Origin: Strongylocentrotus purpuratus
Taxonomy: Eukaryota; Echinodermata; Echinoidea; Camarodonta; Strongylocentrotidae
Length of the DNA: 64,000 bases
Direction of reading: 5' to 3'
NCBI RefSeq assembly: GCF_000002235.5
Contig: NW_022145605.1
Span: 35,928,579 to 35,992,578 of the forward strand
Part shown: one piece after another, positions 12,777 to 25,429 of the stretch
How positions within the stretch are numbered: position 1 is the first letter of the stretch
Layout of the letters: each line of letters starts with the position of its first letter
Notes under the pieces: generated by a model
Seen by the model: the letters and a program-made list of their open reading frames with translations, nothing else
Told to the model about the DNA's origin: nothing
Database searches by the model: none
Position numbers and translations under genes: made by a program

Positions 12777-14760
12777 TTGGAGTGGACTATTAGGCTATTA
12801 TTATTATTACTAGGAGGACCCGTGGAAAATCCACGGGATTCTAGGGGGTGGGGTGGTTGTATTTATGATGTGCTATCGATTTTTTCAATTTTCATGTTAG
12901 ATGATCTATTTTAAATATTCATGTTTGTTTTTCTGTGTTTTTTTTTCCCCTTTTATTTTCAATTTTTTATCCTTTTATTCTTTTTCTACTCTTGTTATTA
13001 ATATTTAATTCGATAGAATATCAACCTTTTGTTTGCTGTTTCATATATCATTTTAAAATGTTTTTTTTTATTCGTAACATATAATAAAACTTGAAGATTA
13101 AAAGAAAAAATGAAATTAGTAATTTGTAAATAAACTGATGCAAACTATTTTACGCTTTAACTTCCGTTTTCACATTCATTATTTATGATTATTGTTTTTC
13201 ATTCATTCCCATATACATGTATATCCTTATTCTCATTATCCATTTCCCGTCCAGTTTCTTACGAATACTGTTCTCAATCCTCCCATTTTCATTTTTCATA
13301 TTTTCACTCATCTCTAATTAGAACTTGTTGCAATTAATCAAAACATGAGTAACAATTATTTAATTTGGCTTAACATACATTATTACAACTACATGTTCTA
13401 TTAAACAAAATTATCAACAAAATGATATTTTGCATGGATGATACAAAGAACTTCAGAGAGGTCCCGGAGGTCTCAGTGAAAATACACAAATATTGACTGC
13501 TCATGAGGATGAACTTATCATTCCCAAGGTGGTGTTCAAACCGGTCCTTCTATCACCCGAGGCAAAGCCGACGGGGTGATAGAAGGGCCAGTATTTGAAC
13601 GAAATCGAGGGAGTGATAATTTCCACCACCATTCAATTACAGAGCAGTCCTTATTTTTTTTTGTTTATCCCTCATGCTTTCATTAACAGGTCAGTAGAAA
13701 AGAAATCCAACATCAAGAGTCTATTTAACATATTCTTTCGGAGTTCAAAAGTTTCAAATAACCAACGCTAAACGAAATCAAACATACGGAAATCAAATCT
13801 ATACAGTGTGTAGTGCAGTAACTGCAGCGCAGCGTAAAACGATGGCTTGAGCGTCGTGATGACCCGATTGAGTTGGGCGCTGGAAGGCATTTGAAATCCT
13901 GTATGCTCTGTGTGTGTGCAAAAATCGCAGATTGATTATGCGTACTATCACAGATCTATTAGCGTTATTATTGTTGTGATTTCGATGTAGTTTTCATGAA
14001 AAGACCTATAAAACAGAAGCTTGGACTATGAATATGTTGGTATAGATCACAGAATTTTTATAATTGTTTTCAGAGTAAAGATTTTACGCGAAAATAGGTC
14101 CATGGTTTGCGCCAATTGTCGCAATCGCCAAGACTCGAATCGAGTGTGTGTACGTGTGTACGGTGAGCGTGAAATACACGTACACTATGGGCGCCTGGCC
14201 TACGCATATCCTATAGAAAGACGCATAGCACGGGTCAGCTCAACCCATTGAGCGTACATATTGGCTACATCCCATCACCCGGGTGAGTCGTCTGTTAATG
14301 TGTATTTCTCTTACATGCTACAAAGCGAATCCTATAGCAAGAGGTCTTACTCGGGATACGCCGCAGCTTTTACTACGTGATATGCTACACCCGTTGACGC
14401 GAGTGGATTCTCGTCCATCGTGTGTCTCTTCGTCTCTCTTTGATAATTAGACAGAGGGCGGGTGCACGCCTTGTCGACTCGCTCTCGCGGGTTCGTCGCC
14501 TCCTTGCAATCCACCACGCCCGCCGTGCTTTCGTTCGCCCGTCCTCCCCGGCACCCCGAAACCGCGTTTAACGACATGGACGTCGATCGCGGGGTCGACG
14601 TGGCACGCGGGTTACGGGAGACATGCCTCGTGGAATTGTGCCGCCGTCCCCGCGCCACGGCGGAGGTAAGCGCGGTCGGGGAAAGACGTTTTTGAGGAAC
14701 CGTTTTGGCCCGTGTTGGACCCCCCGCGGCGATTTTGCGTATTAATAATATAGATTATTT
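12777..14760. mobile_element. Unclassified repeat-like block with GC-rich end
   Basis: Starts TGGAGTGGACTATTAGGC plus an (ATT)n run, a string repeated at 21591. It then reads CCCGTGGAAAATCCACGGG (itself a hairpin) and ends near GTATTAATAATATAG. The last ~950 bp are CpG-rich, unlike the first kilobase. No transposase or reverse transcriptase motif was seen. Boundaries rest on composition only. Confidence 0.35.
13534..13600. repeat. Imperfect hairpin
   Basis: GTTCAAACCGGTCCTTCTAT pairs with ATAGAAGGGCCAGTATTTGA; CACCCGAGGC pairs with GCCGACGGGGTG around a 3 nt loop. Weaker pairing continues outward (TTATCATTCCC near 13515 with GGGAGTGATAA near 13610). Confidence 0.8.
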
Positions 14761-15518
14761 GTTAGGTGAAACTCTTCAAAAAAATTACCCTTTCCCATTT
14801 CTCTGAAAGATTTCCCTAATGCTCAGGTGCTCCATCTCTGTTACCACTCTGAATTACACACACATGGAACATATCTTATGGCCTACAAAATCAAAATCAC
14901 ACATTAGCAGAATCCACACTGCAGTGTACATGGTGTAAATGGGCCTATTAATTAAAATTAATTAGATTTCTACATTTAAGTGGTTAAAATTATTTTCCAC
15001 TTCTTTAGAATGCAAATAAAGTCATGTCTCCTGTTAATTCCACAGCAGCCTAACACCCTAACCCCAATGAATTCTTGAGGAAGAAAATGAAATGGATGTG
15101 ACACACACCAGGGAAGAGAATAAACTGGCTCTCCAGTTTCCTCCTTTTCCTCCTTCTCAATATTAGTCATTCCAAGATGAATGTTTGCCCCCAGTAATCC
15201 ACCAAGCCTACTCACTCAATGTTACCAAAGAAGGTAATCAAAATGGGAGTTTATAATTATTTATTACAATTTACTTTCCTTGCCAAATTTAAACTCTTAA
15301 TTTAAGCAGAATGGTGCTACAAAAAAATTATCAATTTACTCAACTAGCCAACTGACCAGTTTTCTGAGAAAAAGACATTGCTTGAACTCAATTTTACCTG
15401 CATGTACATGTACACTAAATGTGCACACTACATGTAGCTTCTCACCTCACCAACATATGGTTTGTTCAGATCCAGATGGATGTTAACTCTGTGCTAAAGT
15501 ACAAGAGTGAAGGCCCTC
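14761..15518. other. Gene-free stretch
   Basis: AT-rich sequence without supported coding frames or recognised repeats. Confidence 0.5.
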
Positions 15519-15999
15519 CGGCTGTGCACAACAGTGTAATGAGGTACCCGAGTACACTCCCAGGCTCACAGGCGAATACTCGAATATTCGGACGCCATGT
15601 TTTTTTTATAATTTTTTTGAATTTTTTTGAATTTTTTTGAATTTTTTTGATTTTTTTGAATTTTTGGAGTTTTGGATTTTTTTTCTTTTTTTTCTTTTTT
15701 TGCCACTACCATACCACTCGGCAGTTTCTCAGGTCCCTCGCTGAAAACGCATGCAACTTTACTTTGAGTTGCAGTTGAAGGCGCCGATTTAATAAGAATA
15801 ATAACAGTAAACAATGCTGTTTTAAAAACCAAAGATGGCAGAATAATCCATTTTCCTCCAAGTCCAAACAGAAATCTGGACATTTGGTCCCAGTTTCTGA
15901 AAGGTGAGTTTGACAGTGCTTGAGTTGGGAAACATTTTTACCGACGGTACCATGCCAGCGGACGCCGCTCTCCCTGGCACGGGTAAGCGTGGGCCTGGA

Positions 16000-16033
<34 letters not shown>

Positions 16034-16120
16034 GGCCGAATATTCGGGTACAAGAAATTGTACCCGAGTAGTTGTCAACCGTGCGGGTACTCGAGCATTC
16101 GACTACCCGTCGCAGCCTTA
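15519..16120 (+). mobile_element. hAT-like non-autonomous DNA transposon, copy 2
   Basis: Near-identical to 4851-5480 over the core and right end, differing mainly in the lengths of the T-rich tracts. The first few bases are changed (CCGGCTGTG rather than TAGGGCTGTG) and no 8 bp duplication is visible, so the left edge has been altered. The high identity suggests recent spread. Confidence 0.85.
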
Positions 16121-18100
16121 CCAAGCATGAAGATAATTCAGAAGGAGAATATCTACGATATATAGACCCTACTCCAGTAAAAACGTCAAGATAAAGAAAA
16201 ACATAGGGCATACATTTCGCCGGACTCCAGCAACAATTGGCAAATAAATCAATGCTAGTTCAGAATAGTATCCAGACTTTGACCGTTGACTCCGGCATGG
16301 CGATACCCTACTTCCTTACGCCTAGGCGTCATTTCTAAAAAGTGGCAAATTTCGGAGCTAGGATGGAAACAATGTTTAGATCGCTGTTTTGACCAAGATA
16401 TTTTTAGAATTCCGAGATGACGCCCCTTTGGAAATATGGAGATTAACCTGCTTTTTCATACGACACCTTCAGGTAGGGTGTCTGATCGCGCACCCGATGT
16501 TGTGTCCTAAAATCCTTCACATAGAGATTGCATGCATCCCTATGCAGTCTATAGATCTACATGTGCAGTGCGCAATCATTCAAAATTGGTCAAAGTTTTT
16601 ATAAATAAATCAAGATTAAAACCTTCATTTGTTGTGATCTTGAAGGTGATACAATAGAGTAAAGAAGAGGGTAATCGACCGGCGACAGTTTTCGGCCGGT
16701 CCATTGGATGCATGGTAAAATCCCTTTAAAATACATTGCATAATAGCATATCCCACACGTACCATAACATGCCATAGTCACTGAAGAACCACATTTGCAA
16801 TGGAAAATATATTCTTAAATATCACATTTTAGCGATGTAATCGGCGGTCCCGCTACCCGAATCAGAAAAAAAAGATAAGAAAATTGACACAAAACAGGTA
16901 ACAAACATATTAAACAAATATAGTCTACCATGCACTGAGACTGAGAGGCTTTAGTTGAAATTGTGGATCGAGGTGGCAGGAATAGCACTATTTTCAGAGG
17001 GGTGTAGGCTATTTTGGCTCGACTTCTGAACTAGCGCCAACGACTGTTAAATCATGACCCATAAAAATTTGAACAATTGATGAAGATTTAGAATCTAGTC
17101 GTTTTCGGTATGTTTACTTTTGGTATCTCCTCGCCGGAGAAATTAGCGCCAATTTGCCTAGCTCTAGTCTAGGCCTAATTTTCAAACATGTCATATGAAT
17201 CCGCTGAAATTTAGTATTTTGGCCTTGGGCTTGGGCAAAGTTTTGTGGCCATAGACTAAACAATGTTTGCACAGGAGACCCTATGGTGGGCTCTTGTCTC
17301 TAAAGAGACCCTACCAAAATAAGAGGCTAACGAACGAACGAAAGAGACATACATTTTTGGTCTAGTGCTAGATATATACTACTGGATCTGGTACTAGCCC
17401 TAGGCCTAGCCTAGGCCAGTGGGCTAGGCCATGGCAAAACCAAATTCAGTTTCACGTCAATCACGATCGTGCAGAATTCAGAACCTGAGAACTGACCAAC
17501 AGTAGACTATTTACTCAGAGTCAGACAGCATAGTCTACACCTCCATCATTCATACATTACTCATTAGCATGTAACCTTTGTTACGAAAATATAACAAGAA
17601 TATTCTTAACAATTCTTACCGATGCACAATACAAAATGCCTTGAATTGTGTTCCCTTTTTGGTCCAAATTAGTTACATTCCTTCACCACGTGGTTTCGTA
17701 ACTCCTCCTTACAAATTTTACTACGGCAACAAAAATTGCGATGTGTTTAGCATTACGCTAAAGGAGATGCTAGTTCAACGCTTCGCATTTTAGTGTTGCC
17801 ACGGTCGATTCTACTATACTCTACATACACACACACGATACACACGCTAATAGTGTATGGTGCTAATTGTGCTTTGCCTTGCGCATTGGCGGATCAAGTA
17901 GGAGCGGCAAAATCGCGACTCTCGAAGCCTTTAGTTAAAAACTTGTTTTTTTATTACAACCGACATAACAACATACAAACAAAAACATTGAAAAGAAAAT
18001 TGCCAATCAAGACTTGATTCGCTAGCCCAAATAAATGTAAAAGGGGCAGAATTAGATATACAATAAGTATATTTCTGACAGTGAATCGTAAATAAGCAAA
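16121..18100. other. Gene-free stretch
   Basis: More CpG than the first kilobases, with short palindromes such as CACGTGG at 17689 and TAGGCCTA-type strings near 17400, but no supported coding sequence, RNA gene or bounded repeat. Confidence 0.45.
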
Positions 18101-18739
18101 TACATACAGGGGCTGATCTACGGGGGTATATTTTTTATTTTTGTAATGGCGGGGGTAAAATGAAGAAAAAATGTATAGTGCTCACTACCAGGTGCGGCGA
18201 TCCCGGGGGGGGGGGGGACGGGGGGGGGGGGGGGGGGACGGGGGGGGGACACGTCCCCCCTCTCAATTTTTTAGGGGGATCGTCGTCTCCCTCCCCCCCC
18301 CCCCTGAAAAAAATGAAAAAGTGAGAAAAAAAGTGTATAGCAAATACTGACTAAAGACTGCAACAAACTTTCAGGCTCTGGAGGGCCCTAGACCTAGAGT
18401 GCAGCGTTTAGACAAATAAAAATGCAAAAAATCTTCTCGCTCCCCCGCATAATATTCTTCGAAGTGTACAGTAAATATTCTAGAAAAATGAAGTGTGAAA
18501 AAAATATATTGCTTGTTTTTATACTATTCTTTTGCTAATTAAAGACATGTAATTTGTTAATACAACAAAACTTCAAAAACCTGTGAGGGGATAGTCATTG
18601 CCGTAACCTCTACCCCTCTCGTTCACTTTGCTCCCTCGCCTTGGCGTAATGATGAGGGGGGGGGGGCTTAGGGGCAGTTGCCCCCTAATAAAATTCAAAC
18701 TTGATTTATTTCTAACTCGATACCAGTGATTTACAAATG

Positions 18740-18990
18740 TTGCTGAAATGGCATGGTTTTTCTCTGAGCTTCTGGGGGTTTGCCCCCTGGACCTAAGCTG
18801 GGGATCTAAGACGAGCCCCTGGATGCTCATCTGACCGTTATTAAATGCCTAAAACCCCTGAGCTTCATGGGCCTACGCCCCTGGACCACACGCCAATTTA
18901 CGCTCCACTTGCTATGTTCGCTTTGCTCTACCTAATAAAATACTTTAGCCTCCCCCTCTATGAAAAACGTTCCGCGAGGCCTGCATGTAT
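18740..18990 (-). repeat. Inverted copy of the 20.4-20.9 kb repeat
   Basis: Read on the minus strand it matches 20435-20700: TACATGCAGG, GCGGAACGTTTTTCA, AGCGTAAATTGGCGTG, GTCCAGGGG, then AAGCTCAGGGGTTTTAGG. It forms one arm of an inverted pair with ~1.5 kb between the arms. Confidence 0.8.
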
Positions 18991-19553
18991 AAAAATACAA
19001 TGTTAGAGTGGGGATGCGGATTTCCCCCCCCCCCCCTCCAACGTTTTTGTTCAATATACGCCACTGCTCCCCCGTCCCTCGCATTTCGTCCCCCCCCCCC
19101 GGTCATGAAAAGAAATCGCCGCCCCTGCACACTACCTCCCCCCCCCCCCCCCCCCCCCCCCCCCCCACTGAGCGAAATATTGGTCGGCGCGATTTTAAAA
19201 TTAATTTCGGGGGAGCAAAATGAAGTATTTTTTTCTTCAAAAGTGGCCCTGATTTTTTTTTAAACTCCTAAAATGCTTGTTCTTGTTTTTTCTGAGGAAG
19301 TGGTCTCTATTTTCATGGTTGATCCTCTACTTTGTTTACTTTTCACAATTCATTGTCAAACACAGTCTTGTTTATCAGAGTGCACTGGGTATCTGCCAAT
19401 AAATGTGTTCATATATTTCATGAGTTTTTTTCTGGGGCTGTCGTATAATCAAGCAATCTGCTTACGATGACACTCCGCAAATAATGTTAAAATGTTTTTT
19501 TTTATTTTATAAATCTAGTATTGTGTCAGTTTATCATTTCATTTTCTGGAAAT

Positions 19554-19557
<4 letters not shown>

Positions 19558-19614
<57 letters not shown>
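19558..19614. repeat. (TA)n microsatellite
   Basis: About 57 bp of uninterrupted TA dinucleotides directly abutting a GGGGCGGATCTGGC repeat head. Confidence 0.95.
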
Positions 19615-19617
<3 letters not shown>

Positions 19618-20434
19618 GCGGATCTGGCTTTTTGCTAAGGGGTGGGGGGGGGGGGGGGCTTAAATCTTAAATCATTTCCGATTGTAATACGATTATCGGA
19701 AAAGTTTTTTGGTTGATCCGCGATCCGTGTCCTTGATAGAGTGTACAGACAGTACAAGCAGAGGATGAATGGAAATATAGAAAGGAGATGGAAAATAGAC
19801 AGAGAGAGTATGGATCGATTGTGTGTCCGTTTCAGTTTGAAACGCAAAATTTAGCCACTATGAAGAAGCAAGGGCCTGACTCGATCTGCCCCCTCAGTGA
19901 TTTTTTGACTCTATCTATAGTAAAGTGTTTTTGAACCGGGTGGCCGCGAGAGCATTCTAGTTAAATCACTTCATATTATACAAATATACAATGACACTCG
20001 AGGATCTAGCTAAAACAATTCGCGTTGAAGGGAAGGAATCAAGGAATCAATAGTACTATTGATGTTCCTGAGTGCGAATAGTTTTGCCAGTTCTAAGAAT
20101 GAGTCATTGAATATTTGTTTTATATCCCTTCCACCTGTATCATTCATTGGACACTTCTGTAATAACATGCACCGTACTCATTCACATCACATAAAAGAAA
20201 ATTGCAAGGCTCAAATGAAACATTGAAGGATGTAAGAAACTAATATACAAATATACACTGTCTTGAGAGGTTCTGGTTAAAACCAGGCGCGCCGGAAGCA
20301 GTTTGAGATTGGGGGGGGGGGGGGCAAACATTCCAGGGGGCTCACATTCCAGGGGCAGTGACGTAATGAGAAAAAAGTTCGGAAGGGGGGGGGGGCAGAC
20401 GAAAAATCTGCATCACCACCAGTCTTACACGTTA

Positions 20435-20890
20435 CATGCAGGTCCCGCGGAACGTTTTTCAAAGTGGAGTATTATCGATCAGGTAGAGCGTAAATTGGCG
20501 TGGGGTCCAGGGCATGAGCCTCGGCAGGGGGTCAAGGGGCTGAGCCCCCGGAAGCTCAGGGGTTTTAGGTATTTAATTACGTTTATAGATGAGCATACAG
20601 GGGCCCTCTGTAAGGCAATTGACGTGTTCCAAGGGGGGGGGGGAGAGCCCCCAGAAGCTCAGAGGTTTTAATATTTAACTACGGTCAGATGAGCATCCAG
20701 GAGCCGTCTTAGGGCCTTTGGTGTGGTCCAGGGGGCAGAGCCCCCGGAAGCTCAGGGGTTTTAGGTATTTAATTACGGTCAGATGAGCATCCAGGGGCCC
20801 GCTTTAGATCCCTTGTTGGGGTCCAGCGGGCAGAACCCCCATGAGCTCTGAGGTTTTAAGCATTTAATTACGGTCAGATGAGCATTTTTT
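20435..20890 (+). repeat. Repeat element containing four tandem ~95-121 bp units
   Basis: GTCCA-type landmarks at 505, 626, 726 and 821 (+20000) are each followed by a GGGGG..AGCCCCC hairpin, GAAGCTCAGGGGTTTTA, TATTTAATTACGGTCAGATG and AGCATCCAGG. An inverted copy lies at 18740-18990. Confidence 0.85.
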
Positions 20891-21119
20891 ATACCTTATT
20901 TTGATAAATACCGTATAGGTGGCATGCGCAATGTCTATGAAATTTAATTCCTGTGAACATTCCTTTTTCTTTGAATGGAATTGTATATGTGATTTAATTC
21001 AGGTTTTTATTATTGTTACGTTCTTTTTGATTAAAAATGCAAACCATGTTTACTCCTTTACTGTTTTTTTTTTGGATGGGGGGGGGGCGTTGTTTTTTGT
21101 TTTTTGTTGGAGGGGGGGC

Positions 21120-21154
<35 letters not shown>

Positions 21155-22271
21155 GGGGGGGGGGGGGCAAAAATGCGTTTTGCCCCCCACTTTTTTTACT
21201 GGGGGGGGGGCAACTGCCCCCTCTCCACTTCCGGCGCCTATGGTTAAAACTGAAGTAATGTTGTGCAGGCAGGCGCGGATACACGGGGGGGGGGGGGGGG
21301 GGGTTGGCAACCAAAAAAAGAAAACATTGAAACGTGTGCCTTGCAGCGGGGGTCGTCCCCCGGGAAAATTTGTAAAAGTGCCAACAAAAATGAAAAGCAA
21401 CACATTTTTAGGCTATGGAGGGCCCAAGAGTGCAGAATTTAGACTAAGAAAAATACGAAAATCTTCTCGCTCGGTCGTTACACTCCCTTGCAAATACCCA
21501 AGAAAATATTGTAACAAATCTCGCTGCTCAGTGGCTGCCGGGGTCACGATCAATTGGGCAAAAAGAATTTCCGTTTCGGTTTAATAAAATTTGGAGTGGA
21601 CTATTAGGCTATTATTATTATTATTATTATTATTTCGTCCCCCCCCCCCCGGTCATGAAAAAAAAATCACCGGCCCTGGTGCCGTGACAACAAAGAAAGG
21701 TTTCAAAACGCTGACCTAATAGACTGAATACCCCCCCCCCCCCCCCCCCCCCCGCCCCCAACCGTTAACCGATGACTGAGTAGAATCATCTTTTGAAGAT
21801 GGCGCCATATCATTTCAGTCCGGTGAACGTATGAAGCAGGAACCGATCAAACAGTCGTGTCGAATTACAATACTAAGTTAATTATTCCCTTAGTATGTCC
21901 TTATTCGAATTAAGACACGACTTAAATATTACCTCGAATTGCAATCATGATTGTGTGTAATTCCAGGTAGGCGTGCATATAAAGACATGTACCACTGGTG
22001 TCGTTAGTAATTATCATACCCTTGATCCCAGAGGCCATTTGGCGTCATCTTGGTGGGTGGTGGCAAAGGGGGTTCGAATGCATGTCACTTTCATTCATCC
22101 CCCCTCCCCATTCGCAAGCACCGGTTAGCAAGTCAAACTTTGCAATGATGATGAGGAAGAGTGGTGGTGGTGGGGCAGTTGATGATGATGATGTTGACGT
22201 TAATGATGAGGGGGGGGGGGGGGTTCTCGTTATTTCTCCCAATGATATACATTGACTGTCACATTCCCTCA

Positions 22272-22390
22272 AATTTATGTTGACTCATAACTGCATCTCT
22301 CCCTCTCTCCCTCTCTTTCTCATTCTCTCTCCCCTCTCTCTCCCCCCCCCCCCCCCCTCTCTCTCTTTCCGAAGCCCCTCTCTCCGAGGG
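22272..22390. repeat. CT-rich simple repeat with C-run
   Basis: CTCTCC/CTCTTT runs interrupted by a stretch of 13-14 C at about 22343-22357. Confidence 0.9.
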
Positions 22391-23412
22391 TCGGTAAATG
22401 CGGGGGTAAATGGTCTTAGGGCTCAGTCCGAAGCAAAAAAGCAAAGCCCAAACATTTCCCTGGATTCAGAGCAAAATTGAAATAGCTCATCGCACTCTTC
22501 ATAAAGAATGTACTTGCATGTACTTATTAGTAGGTGAATGTGTATTAAGAGAGTATTTTGTGGTATAACTTCAGGCGCGGATCCAGGATTTCTATAGAGT
22601 GAGCACTATTTCATTGTTTTATTTTTTGGCCGGGGGGGGGGGGGGGGGGGGGGGTGGGGGGCACGTGCCCCCTGTGCCCCCTAGATCCACCCTAGATCCG
22701 CCACTGAACTTGATTAACGTGAAGCGTGTGAAAAGAACCCTAACCAAAACATAATTATCTATGAACCAAACAAATGACGTCACTTACGTCACTCGCTGAT
22801 TTATTTGTAAACATGCATTCTATAATTTGTAACGCTATGTATCGATTAAGTGAGCACAATGATTGTATGATATGATAATTTTTTTATTATATCATATTAA
22901 TGATATTAAAAAAAAAAACTCAGACGTGTTTTTAAATCTTTAAAAATTGTATAAATATATTGTCCTATTTTCATTACCCCTACAGATATAATGGTATATC
23001 CCTAATCAGCTGGTCACGGAATACTTGCCTGATTGTTGTTGTTATCAAACGATTTTGTGCTGCATTGGGCTACTTCTAGCGACCAATAGGATTTCCGGCC
23101 TCTGCTTACATGGAAACGATAGCTATGGTGTCTTCAAAAAGAGCAAACGAAAACGAAAAAAAATGTAATATGGGTGATAAAGAGAAGAAAAAATTAGATA
23201 AAGCTTTTACTAGAGTCTCCAATGTTAAAATTAGATGTGTCATATTATAGCGGAGTGCTAAAAATGGTGTTTTTTTGTTGTTGTTGTTGTTGTTATTTTA
23301 ATGAATCAAAATTGTGTCTAAAAACATGATATAGTTTGGAAAGAGTTTAGCCAGGTTTTCACCCTCGAAATCTGGGCTTTAAATGTTAATCGGCCATTTA
23401 ATGCATAGCGGT

Positions 23413-23760
23413 TACAGTGACGGATCCAGGAATTTCTTACCGGGAAGGGGGGGGGGGCACAAAATCGCATGGGGTAAAATATATGAAAAACCATAGAGCG
23501 AAGCGACAGCGGCGAGGCGACAGCGTCGATGGAGAGGAGCGATGGTATATAGGTCTGGGAGGGGGTCAGAACTCCCTCCCGTTGAGTAGGAATCATTTGC
23601 AATTTTAGAACCACATTAGGCGCATTTTCAAGCACTTCCTGGACGTTAAATTGTTTTCTCCTAAAGTCCTATACCCCCTCCAAGGCTAGGGATCTTTAGC
23701 AATTTGAGAACCACATTTGGCGCATTAATGTCCACCGGCACTTCCTGGAAAAAACGAGGC
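23413..23760 (+). repeat. GGATCCAGG-headed element with two ~110 bp tandem units
   Basis: After the head and G-run, two units share TTGCAATTTTAGAACCACAT / TAGCAATTTGAGAACCACAT, then GGCGCATT and CACTTCCTGG. A GCGAAGCGACAGCGGCGAGG stretch precedes them. Confidence 0.75.
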
Positions 23761-24099
23761 ATTCTGATTGGTTAGAAGTTAGAGAAAAGTGATCTGTTAC
23801 GTCGCGAGACGCTTCGTTGCTGCACAATGCACAAAGACGGTGGTCTGGTACTTCACCAATAGCTTGCAAAAATGATTATCTCGAGTGTATAAATTATCAG
23901 GATCGTCGCTAGACCTTTGTCAGTGAAAGGGGGGGGGGGGCGGGATGTAGAGGCCACCGATTACCGACAAAACTAGCCACAAATTACCGACAATATTCAT
24001 GCCAATGTCTCAATGTCTACAAATTTAACCCTATAAACCTGGGGCTAGGAACTAAGTTTTTTTTTCTTCAGTTCAGCTTTGACACTTCATTGTAATGTT

Positions 24100-24712
24100 T
24101 TCGACTCTTCATCCCTGTCTGTCTTCCTCCCTCCCGCGCGAAGCGCAGAAGCTTTGACGTTTCATTAAATTATTATTCTCAATCCTTGTCTGAATTCCCC
24201 AGTCGCCCATCCCGCGTAAAGCGCGGAGGCTTTCACGTTTATTATTAGAGAAAGAAGACGATTCCTTGTACCGTTCTTGACTCTTACGGTCTGTATTCAG
24301 TTCCACGCCCTCCCCGCGTGAAGCGCGGAAGCTTTGGCGTTTCATTTAATCATTAGAGAAAGAAGACGATTCGTTGTAATGTCTTCGACTCTTCATACCT
24401 GGGCTGTCTGGATTCTGTAACCTCCCTCCCGCGCGACTCTTAATTCCCGTTCCCGACTTTTAATTCTTGTTTCGCCCCTCCCGCGCGAAGCGCAGAAGCT
24501 ATAACGTTTCATTTAATTATTAGAGAAAGAAGACGATTCTTTGTACCGTTCTTGACTCTTAATCCTTGTCTGAATTCAGTCCCCCCCCTCCCGCGTGAAG
24601 CGCAGAACCTTTCACGTTTCATTAAATTATTAGAGCAAGAAGACGGTTTGTACCGTTCTCGACCTTTAATCCTAGTCTAAATTCGGTTGCCCCCCTCCGC
24701 GCGAAATGTCTA
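24100..24712. repeat. Tandem repeat array, ~105 bp unit, about six copies
   Basis: Each unit carries CCGCGxGAAGCGCGG, which can form a short CCGCG/CGCGG hairpin, followed by CTTTCACGTTTCATT, AGAGAAAGAAGACGATTC, TGTACCGTTCTTGACTCTT and TTGTCTGAATTC. Hairpin landmarks near 24137, 24212, 24314, 24481, 24591 and 24697. A degenerate stretch at 24420-24470 accounts for the long gap. Confidence 0.85.
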
Positions 24713-25429
24713 AATTTCGTTTAAAAATAGTTGATATCAGTCTGTTAGGTCTACACTGCAGGCAAGAGTCAGGACTAACATTTAGCATGTTATTAATTTT
24801 ATTACCACTCTTATATTCTCTGAAATGTTATCTTTATTGAGGGTGACTTAAAACAGTAAATAACTTGGAAGGAAGGGGGTGCAACCTGCCACACGCTTCT
24901 ACCTCTTGGTTGCTTTGATCCATTGCCGAAAATATTTTGGCACCTATCATCCCCCCCCCCCCCCCCCCCCCCCCCAAGGCTTCCACGGATACAAATCGAC
25001 ACCCCTGGCGGAGACTACTTTTAAATCTCTAATAATCTTGTATTGCTGACTCTTTGAATTCTGGAACGTCGCTCAGCTATGTTATGTTATTTACCTGGTA
25101 ATTTTCTAGGGTGTAATATTTATAAATACAACTTTTCAACTCTAGCTTGTAATTCCAGTTGCCGTTATACCGTCAACAGAGATATGCACATTTCTTTTTC
25201 TTTTTTCGATTGGACGTTTTGGAGACATTTACGGTACAGAACTAAATATTCTGTGCTTTTGGGTCGCTGGCTTCTTCCTTATTGGTCCCTGGCTTATTGG
25301 TCGCCAGTGCAGTGCACTTGTACTTTGTGTATATGTAGGAACCTTTATTTCGTGCTGCGATATAGCAATAATAACATAAGCGAATTCACGACAAACTGAG
25401 CTGAGCCTAGATAATTTTTGTTTATGCAT

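Larger units (their letters stand above)
18100..25000. repeat. Cluster of G/C-run repeat elements
   Basis: Dozens of G or C runs of 8 or more, often after GGCGCGGATCCAGGATT-like heads (e.g. 22574, 23413) and ending AGATCCGCCACTGA (22692). Related bodies recur: GGAGGGCCCxAGAGTGCAG with TCTTCTCGCTC at about 18370-18445 and 21408-21472. These look like several broken copies of one short DNA-element family. No host gene was seen in the zone. Confidence 0.65.

Noticed and set aside
14347-14695. Overlapping opposite-strand frames in CpG-rich sequence
   Set aside because: Long frames on both strands are expected from GC-rich composition; Arg/Ser/Thr-rich translations with no domain.
20919-21584. 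221-codon frame, the longest in the window
   Set aside because: It is mostly translation of T and G homopolymer runs within repeat elements.
24100-24712. CRISPR-like array of repeats
   Set aside because: Units are contiguous ~105 bp tandem repeats without unique spacers, in a eukaryotic genome.
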